Positions 13,938 to 18,348 of a DNA stretch of 18,348 bases are shown here, piece by piece. The first letter of the stretch is position 1, and each line of letters opens with the position of its first letter. The notes under the pieces were generated by a model. That model did not search any database. It was not told where the DNA came from and saw only the letters and a program-made list of their open reading frames with translations. The translations under genes and the position numbers were made by a program. This DNA comes from JALUUH01 sp964636675. Lineage in GTDB: Bacteria > Pseudomonadota > Gammaproteobacteria > S012-40. The stretch lies in NCBI GenBank assembly GCA_964636675.1, contig CAZWUO010000058.1, forward strand, positions 1 to 18,348, written 5' to 3'.

Positions 13938-15839
13938 CTAAGAAATAGTCCCGGCGGGAAGTACTTTGGAACAACTATCTTGTAATTTGCTATGCGCAGC
14001 GCGCAATATTCCGTTAACGTTAAGGCCGCATATATCTAATAGTTCTGCGTGTGTTCCATGTTCGATAAATCGATCGGGAATTCCAAGATTAATAATGGTT
14101 GGCGGGTGTTTCATACCTGCGACTAATTCAGTTACCGCGCTACCGGCGCCCCCCATGACCGCATTTTCTTCGATCGTTATGATGAGTTCATGTCTTGTTG
14201 CCATATGTAACACGGTTTTATGATCAAGCGGTTTTACAAATCTCATGTTTACAACAGAAGCATCAAGAATTTCTCCCGCTTCTTCCGCAAGAGTGACCAT
14301 CGAGCCAAATGCGAGAATCGCAATCTTGCTACCCTGTCTTCTTACCTGGGCTTTGCCGATGTCGAGCATTTCTAATTGCGGATTAACCGTAACACCGGGT
14401 CCCATTCCTCGGGGATATCTCACGGTGGCAGGAGATTGCAGTCGAAAGCCGGTATACAGCATCTGGCGAGTTTCATTTTCATCCGCAGGTAGCATAATCG
14501 TTAAATTAGGAATTGCTCTGAGAAAAGAGATATCAAATGACCCCGCATGCGTAGGTCCGTCCGGGCCAACTAAGCCTGCACGATCTATTGCAAATAATAC
14601 CGGTAAATTTTGAATCGCGATATCGTGGATTAATTGGTCATAAGCACGTTGTAAAAAAGTTGAATAAATGGCGACCACTGGTTTTTGGCCTTCAACCGCG
14701 AGACCTCCGGCGAGGGTGACCGCATGTTGCTCGGCAATTCCCACATCGATATATTGCTCAGGAAATTTTTCGGAGAATTCAACCATGCCTGAGCCTTCGC
14801 GCATCGCCGGGGTGATGGCGATAAGTTTATCGTCAATTTTTGCCATATCACAGAGCCACTGTCCAAACACTTGGGTATACGTCAGACGAGGGTTTATGGG
14901 TTTGTTATCAGCGCTCCCGGTTTCGAGGTTGAATGCCGATACTCCGTGGTATTTGCAGGGGTTTTCTTCTGCCGGAGCATAGCCCTTGCCTTTCTTGGTG
15001 ATGACATGTAGGAACTGTGGACCTTCGAGTTTTTTAATATTGCTCAAGGTGGTTAATAGGGCTGGTAGGTTGTGCCCATCAATGGGCCCCACGTAGTTGA
15101 ATCCGAGTTCCTCAAATAATGTTCCGGGTATGACCATGCCTTTGACATGTTCTTCAGCTCTTTTGGCAAGCTCAGCCATGGTAGGCATGCCTTGCAGTAC
15201 TTTTTTGCTTCCCTCGCGTACATTAGAGTACAGTTTTCCAGTGAGTATTTTGGCTAAGTAATTTGATAGACCACCTACATTGGGCGAGATAGACATCTCA
15301 TTATCGTTTAATATGACTAAAATATTTGCGTCTAAGTCACCGGCATGGTTTAAGGCTTCAAAGGCCATTCCGGCGGTCATTGCACCGTCGCCAATAATGG
15401 CAGATACGCGTTTAGGGCTATTATTGCGTTTTGCTGCGAGCGCCATTCCCAAGGCGGCACTAATTGATGTGCTTGAATGACCTACACCAAAAGTGTCGTA
15501 TTTGCTTTCATCCCTTTTAGGAAAACCCGCCAAGCCGTTTTTTTGTCGCAGCGTATGCATCTGAGATCTGCGTCCAGTGAGTATTTTATGCGGATAACTT
15601 TGATGCCCAACGTCCCAAACGAGTAAATCCTGGGGGGTGTCCATGACATAGTGGAGTGCAATGGTTAATTCGACCGTGCCGAGTCCGGCAGATAAATGGC
15701 CACCCGTTTGGCCAACCGACTCGATGATGAAATCTCTAAGTTCTGATGCCAGAGTGGGCAGCTCCGTTTCACTAAGCTCGCGAAGCTGTATAGGCGTATC
15801 AATACTGTTTAATAACGAATATTTTGTTTTATCGACCAT
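13938..15839 (-). CDS. dxs: 1-deoxy-D-xylulose-5-phosphate synthase
   Basis: Condenses pyruvate and glyceraldehyde-3-phosphate to DXP, entry step of the MEP isoprenoid pathway and a source for thiamine and pyridoxal. Full length at 633 aa. Motifs: H48 in QTGGHLSAGLG, WDVGHQSYPHKILTGR (75-90), HSSTSISAALG (121-131), the thiamine-diphosphate/Mg motif GDGAMTAGMAFEALNHAG...LNDN (150-180), catalytic E370 in GIAEQHAVTLAGG, and DRAGLVGPDGPTHAG (419-433). The C-terminal transketolase domain ends with the NLGIPDRFIEHG block. It is 120 nt downstream of ispA, which leaves room for an extra promoter, although none is clear. The ribosome site is weak. Confidence 0.97.
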   Translation of the reverse strand: MVDKTKYSLLNSIDTPIQLRELSETELPTLASELRDFIIESVGQTGGHLSAGLGTVELTIALHYVMDTPQDLLVWDVGHQSYPHKILTGRRSQMHTLRQKNGLAGFPKRDESKYDTFGVGHSSTSISAALGMALAAKRNNSPKRVSAIIGDGAMTAGMAFEALNHAGDLDANILVILNDNEMSISPNVGGLSNYLAKILTGKLYSNVREGSKKVLQGMPTMAELAKRAEEHVKGMVIPGTLFEELGFNYVGPIDGHNLPALLTTLSNIKKLEGPQFLHVITKKGKGYAPAEENPCKYHGVSAFNLETGSADNKPINPRLTYTQVFGQWLCDMAKIDDKLIAITPAMREGSGMVEFSEKFPEQYIDVGIAEQHAVTLAGGLAVEGQKPVVAIYSTFLQRAYDQLIHDIAIQNLPVLFAIDRAGLVGPDGPTHAGSFDISFLRAIPNLTIMLPADENETRQMLYTGFRLQSPATVRYPRGMGPGVTVNPQLEMLDIGKAQVRRQGSKIAILAFGSMVTLAEEAGEILDASVVNMRFVKPLDHKTVLHMATRHELIITIEENAVMGGAGSAVTELVAGMKHPPTIINLGIPDRFIEHGTHAELLDICGLNVNGILRAAHSKLQDSCSKVLPAGTIS

Positions 15840-15959
15840 GCTTTACTGCCAATTTCTTCTTGAAGCGCTAAACCGCGTATGATGACTTTAAAGCAAAAGT
15901 AATGCAAGGATATTATCTCAGCGCAATATTGTTGATTTATGGTAAGCTTTTGGTGTTGT

Positions 15960-16874
15960 TCAGTTTTTTCGGTTTACGATATACGCGGAAATGCCTCTTA
16001 AATTATCCGCCTTTTGATCATAAGTGTTCAATGCTTGTAGCGCTTTTGCATGCAGGTCTTGGGCTATTTTTTTTGCGCCATCCATGCCCAAAATCGCAGG
16101 GTAGGTTGGTTTATCGCGCTCAATATCAGAACCTTGTGGTTTACCCGTAATGGAGCTATCACCCTCGATGTCTAAAATATCATCACGTACTTGAAAAGCT
16201 AAGCCTATGGCTTTTGCATAGTCGTCAAATCGCGCAAGTATCTCAGGATCATTGCATCCAGCCCCTCTAACCCCGAGTTCTACGCTTGCCGAGATTAAGG
16301 CACCCGTTTTAAATCGATGCATTTGCTCAAGCTGGGGTAAGTCGATTAACTTGCCAACTGAATCAAGATCTATTGCTTGGCCGCCCACCATACCTAAGGA
16401 ACCGCTCGCACGTGCGAGGCATGCTGCCATTATGAGGCGCTGGGTATCATTAATGACCTTATTATCTTTGCTGACCAAAATTTCGAATGCCAACGTTTGT
16501 AATGCATCTCCCGCCAAAATAGCGCTAGCCTCGTCGAAGGCTTTGTGGCAGGTTGGCTTGCCGCGGCGCAAATCATCGTTATCCATCGCGGGCAAGTCAT
16601 CGTGTATCAAGGAATAGGCGTGCACAAGTTCGATGGCAACAGCAGGTGCATCAAGTTGATTTAAGTTTGCATTCAATGCGTCACCCGCCGCATAAACCAA
16701 AAAGGGTCGAATACGTTTGCCGCCGTCCATGGCCGCATAACGCATGGCTTCATGTAAGCGTCTTGGTAGACTCGTTTTAGGAGGTAAAAATAGATCTAAC
16801 TTGGATTCAATGCGTTGTTGGAGCGTATTTAAAGTCTTATGAAAAGCCGCAGACACTGGAATACTATTTGTCAT
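15960..16874 (-). CDS. ispA: Farnesyl diphosphate synthase (short-chain polyprenyl synthase)
   Basis: Adds isopentenyl diphosphate to dimethylallyl and geranyl diphosphate to make farnesyl diphosphate, feeding quinone and undecaprenyl synthesis. The 305-aa product shows GGKRIRPFLVY (51-61), the first Asp-rich motif HDDLPAMDNDDLRRGKPTCHKAFDE (91-115), GMVGGQAIDLD (161-171), HRFKTGALI, and the second Asp-rich motif QVRDDILD (228-235). The frame can be opened to a TTG at 16907, but ATG 16874 gives a family-like N-terminus and overlaps the xseB stop by 11 nt, a typical coupled arrangement. Confidence 0.95.
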   Translation of the reverse strand: MTNSIPVSAAFHKTLNTLQQRIESKLDLFLPPKTSLPRRLHEAMRYAAMDGGKRIRPFLVYAAGDALNANLNQLDAPAVAIELVHAYSLIHDDLPAMDNDDLRRGKPTCHKAFDEASAILAGDALQTLAFEILVSKDNKVINDTQRLIMAACLARASGSLGMVGGQAIDLDSVGKLIDLPQLEQMHRFKTGALISASVELGVRGAGCNDPEILARFDDYAKAIGLAFQVRDDILDIEGDSSITGKPQGSDIERDKPTYPAILGMDGAKKIAQDLHAKALQALNTYDQKADNLRGISAYIVNRKN

Positions 16875-17127
16875 TAGCTTCAGTTTCGTTTGCTTCTGGA
16901 AAATCAAAGGGTCTTGTTGGTGTATCGCTATTTTTATCGATTAATATGTTGACTTTTTGCTCCGCCTCTTTTAGGGCATCTTGGCAAGTTCGGGTCAAAT
17001 TTATACCTTGCTCGAATGAAAGTAGAGATTCTTCGAGACTTAGCTCTCCTTGCTCCATACGTTCTACAATGTTTTCGAGGTCTTTCAAAGCATCTTCAAA
17101 TACCGGCGTTTTTTTCTTTCTAGGCAT
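16864..17127 (-). CDS. xseB: Exodeoxyribonuclease VII small subunit
   Basis: Small helical subunit of exonuclease VII, which degrades single-stranded DNA together with XseA (encoded elsewhere). The 87-aa sequence has the family core FEDALKDLENIVERMEQGELSLEESLLSFEQGINL...CQDALKEAEQKV (about 10-60), then a disordered acidic tail. It is the first gene of the minus-strand run and overlaps ispA. No Shine-Dalgarno is evident before the ATG, so translation of this first gene may use a short leader or depend on upstream structure. Confidence 0.93.
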   Translation of the reverse strand: MPRKKKTPVFEDALKDLENIVERMEQGELSLEESLLSFEQGINLTRTCQDALKEAEQKVNILIDKNSDTPTRPFDFPEANETEANDK

Positions 17128-17167
17128 AGGATATGTCGTGTTTAGATAACTAGGAGGCGTAAATTAC

Positions 17168-17224
17168 ATGAGCAAAGATCGAGCGTCAATGTTGTGTGTC
17201 CGAAAAGCAAAGAAATCTTGGTAA
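17168..17224 (+). CDS. Possible 18-aa ORF with a consensus ribosome site
   Basis: AGGAGG (17152-17157) is the best Shine-Dalgarno match in this part of the window, and it is followed 10 nt later by an ATG opening an 18-codon frame that ends in TAA at 17222-17224. The peptide is basic (MSKDRASMLCVRKAKKSW). The spacing is longer than ideal. The frame ends at the -35 box of the promoter assigned to the next gene, so it would need its own transcript. It could be chance. Confidence 0.22.
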   Translation: MSKDRASMLCVRKAKKSW

Positions 17225-17245
17225 TTGATGCATACTTGATACAAT
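17218..17245 (+). promoter_or_regulatory. Sigma-70-like promoter for the RpfE-like gene
   Basis: TTGGTA (17218-17223), a 16-nt spacer and TACAAT (17240-17245), preceded by TG at 17237-17238, form an extended -10 promoter. Expected start of transcription is near 17252, leaving a leader of about 25 nt before ATG 17277. Confidence 0.55.
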
Positions 17246-17276
17246 AGCGCAAGCAACGGGTTGACCAAGAAATAAT

Positions 17277-18263
17277 ATGAAAACGAGTGAGCAAACCCTA
17301 GAAATTATTATTTCTACCCAAGGTGATGAGCAATTATTGCAATATATACGTGAAAACACGCCGGCTTTAAATCGCGTGATTGCGCGGAGCGAGGTAGAAA
17401 CCTGTAAAAATAGCGGAGATTATGCGCAATTTATGTTGGGAGAAGTGTGTCCTGATCTAAGGATTCCTCCCATTATTCCACAAGCGGCGATTCGTCATTT
17501 GGGTCAAACCGGAATACGCTTAGATGATTGGTGTATCTGTGCAGACCCGGTTTACTTAACGATCTCTCGATACGGACAATTGTTGGAGCAGTCTGAGAAT
17601 TCACCCCTATCAGGTTTATCACAAGAGCGGATAGATCTTTTTTTTAAACAACTGGATCTTTTTTTTCGTTCCCAGGGGTTGACGTTGCGCATCGAGAATT
17701 CTGCTGAATGGTATATTTTTACAGAAAATAACCATCGCATCATCACGCATTCGATGGACGATGTGATCGGTCAAGACATTTCCCCGTTGTTGTTGGCTGG
17801 GCTGGATAAAGATTTTTGGCTTAGGCTCGTGCATGAATTTCAGATGTGGTGTCATCATTATTTTCTGAACGAAAATCTTGTCGGTGTCTCTCCTGTGACA
17901 TTTAATTCGATTTGGTTATGGGGCGAAGGAAGTTTGAGTTCAATCGATGATTGCACTTCAGTTTGGAATACTTTGTTTACTGATTCTATCTTTGTTGAAG
18001 GAGTTTTTCGCTTAAGTGGAAAATTAAATAATACTATTTATTCTACGCGTTCGGTGGATATTGATGGTTTAATGGATGGTAATTTAGTGGTGTTAAATCA
18101 GCAGGTCGATCACTTAAAAAAAGAGTTAACGTTGCTTGAAAATGTATGGCTGCCAATGATCGAGTGCAATTTGAAGAATGGAAAAATATCTGAGCTAGTG
18201 ATCATTTTTCATGGACAGCGTTATAGCTACAAAAAAAATAAATGGTTTCAGTTTTGGCATTAG
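17277..18263 (+). CDS. RpfE-type / phosphoglycerate-mutase-like protein
   Basis: The 328-aa protein belongs, as far as I can judge, to the family annotated as RpfE-type regulatory protein or as a cofactor-independent phosphoglycerate-mutase-like protein, often found next to recJ. Recognisable blocks are WCICADPVYLTISRYGQLL (85-103), LSQERIDLFFKQLDLFF, AEWYIFTENNH, MDDVIGQDISPLLLAG, FQMWCHHYFLNENL, and FNSIWLWGEG (209-218). The last is the conserved NSxWxWGxG type signature. There is no signal peptide or membrane helix. Its biochemical function is not established to my knowledge. It is divergent from xseB, and the next gene begins 16 nt later. A few AT-rich codon runs are seen but nothing suggests transfer. 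Confidence 0.65.
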   Translation: MKTSEQTLEIIISTQGDEQLLQYIRENTPALNRVIARSEVETCKNSGDYAQFMLGEVCPDLRIPPIIPQAAIRHLGQTGIRLDDWCICADPVYLTISRYGQLLEQSENSPLSGLSQERIDLFFKQLDLFFRSQGLTLRIENSAEWYIFTENNHRIITHSMDDVIGQDISPLLLAGLDKDFWLRLVHEFQMWCHHYFLNENLVGVSPVTFNSIWLWGEGSLSSIDDCTSVWNTLFTDSIFVEGVFRLSGKLNNTIYSTRSVDIDGLMDGNLVVLNQQVDHLKKELTLLENVWLPMIECNLKNGKISELVIIFHGQRYSYKKNKWFQFWH

Positions 18264-18279
18264 GCTTTGTTATAACAAG

Positions 18280-18348
18280 ATGACAATCCATCCCGCGATT
18301 AAAATTGTGACATTCCTGGTTTTTTCCATCGCGCTAGCGGTTGCGCCA
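18280..18348 (+). CDS. Start of a membrane or secreted protein, cut by window edge
   Basis: ATG 18280 opens a frame that runs off the window after 23 codons. The visible residues begin MTIHPAIKIV and continue into a hydrophobic stretch (TFLVFSIALAVA), so this is either an N-terminal membrane helix or a signal sequence. It starts 16 nt after the RpfE-like stop, suggesting an operon. There is no strong ribosome site. Too little is visible to name the family. Confidence 0.5.
   Translation, partial: MTIHPAIKIVTFLVFSIALAVAP

Noticed and set aside
13966..15480. Several + strand open frames opposite dxs
   Set aside because: They are antisense shadows of a full-length DXS with all motifs and have no family features of their own.
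16875..16907. Longer IspA from a TTG inside xseB
   Set aside because: ATG 16874 gives a normal N-terminus and the usual short overlap with xseB; the extension adds a basic stretch not typical of the family.

Overview
The window looks like about 18 kb of chromosome from a motile, moderately AT-rich proteobacterium, most likely a gammaproteobacterium. The evidence is the DXS, MsrA, MotA and IspA sequences and the xseB-ispA-dxs gene order. No species can be named from the sequence alone. I see no insertion sequence, integrase, tRNA, rRNA or CRISPR. Codon use and gene density look like core genome rather than an island.

Region 1 (1-1881, + strand): the 3' end of a methyl-accepting chemotaxis protein whose annotated tail appears to be frameshifted. 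A CheR/CheB-docking pentapeptide (EWEEF) sits out of frame downstream. Then come a weak terminator, msrA (methionine sulfoxide reductase A), a DUF924-type gene and a small unrecognised gene, closely spaced on one strand.

Region 2 (2050-5800, + strand): a membrane CHASE2-class III adenylate cyclase with every expected catalytic residue; a perfect 8-bp x5 tandem repeat that also forms six evenly spaced GGG runs; a GMP-synthase-like class I glutamine amidotransferase; a 25-bp inverted repeat; and a secreted His/Met-rich Spy/CpxP-like protein closed by a strong intrinsic terminator.

Region 3 (5858-9507, + strand): a long leader of about 550 bp with several inverted repeats and a 24-codon ORF, followed by a four-gene ECF-type nickel (or cobalt) importer, nikL-nikM-nikQ-nikO. 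The ATPase carries an extreme histidine-rich C-terminal tail. Together with the Met/His-rich periplasmic protein just upstream, this suggests a local transition-metal handling theme.

Region 4 (9533-12675): a diheme cytochrome c peroxidase on the minus strand, divergent from motA-motB (flagellar stator, + strand). motA is preceded by a sequence resembling a flagellar sigma-28 promoter.

Region 5 (12682-17127, minus strand): transcribed as xseB-ispA-dxs-queD-folE2. ispA and dxs supply isoprenoid precursors (DXP synthase and farnesyl diphosphate synthase). FolE2 makes dihydroneopterin triphosphate, the substrate QueD uses for queuosine-type 7-deazapurines. xseB overlaps ispA by 11 nt.

Region 6 (17168-18348, + strand): divergent from xseB, a good sigma-70-like promoter, a gene of the RpfE/phosphoglycerate-mutase-like family, and the first 23 codons of a membrane protein cut by the window edge.

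Nothing here is an obvious new defence or mobile system. The best candidates for something undescribed are the structured leader and small ORF of the nickel importer, the G-quadruplex-type octamer repeat before the amidotransferase gene, and the frameshifted chemoreceptor tail.
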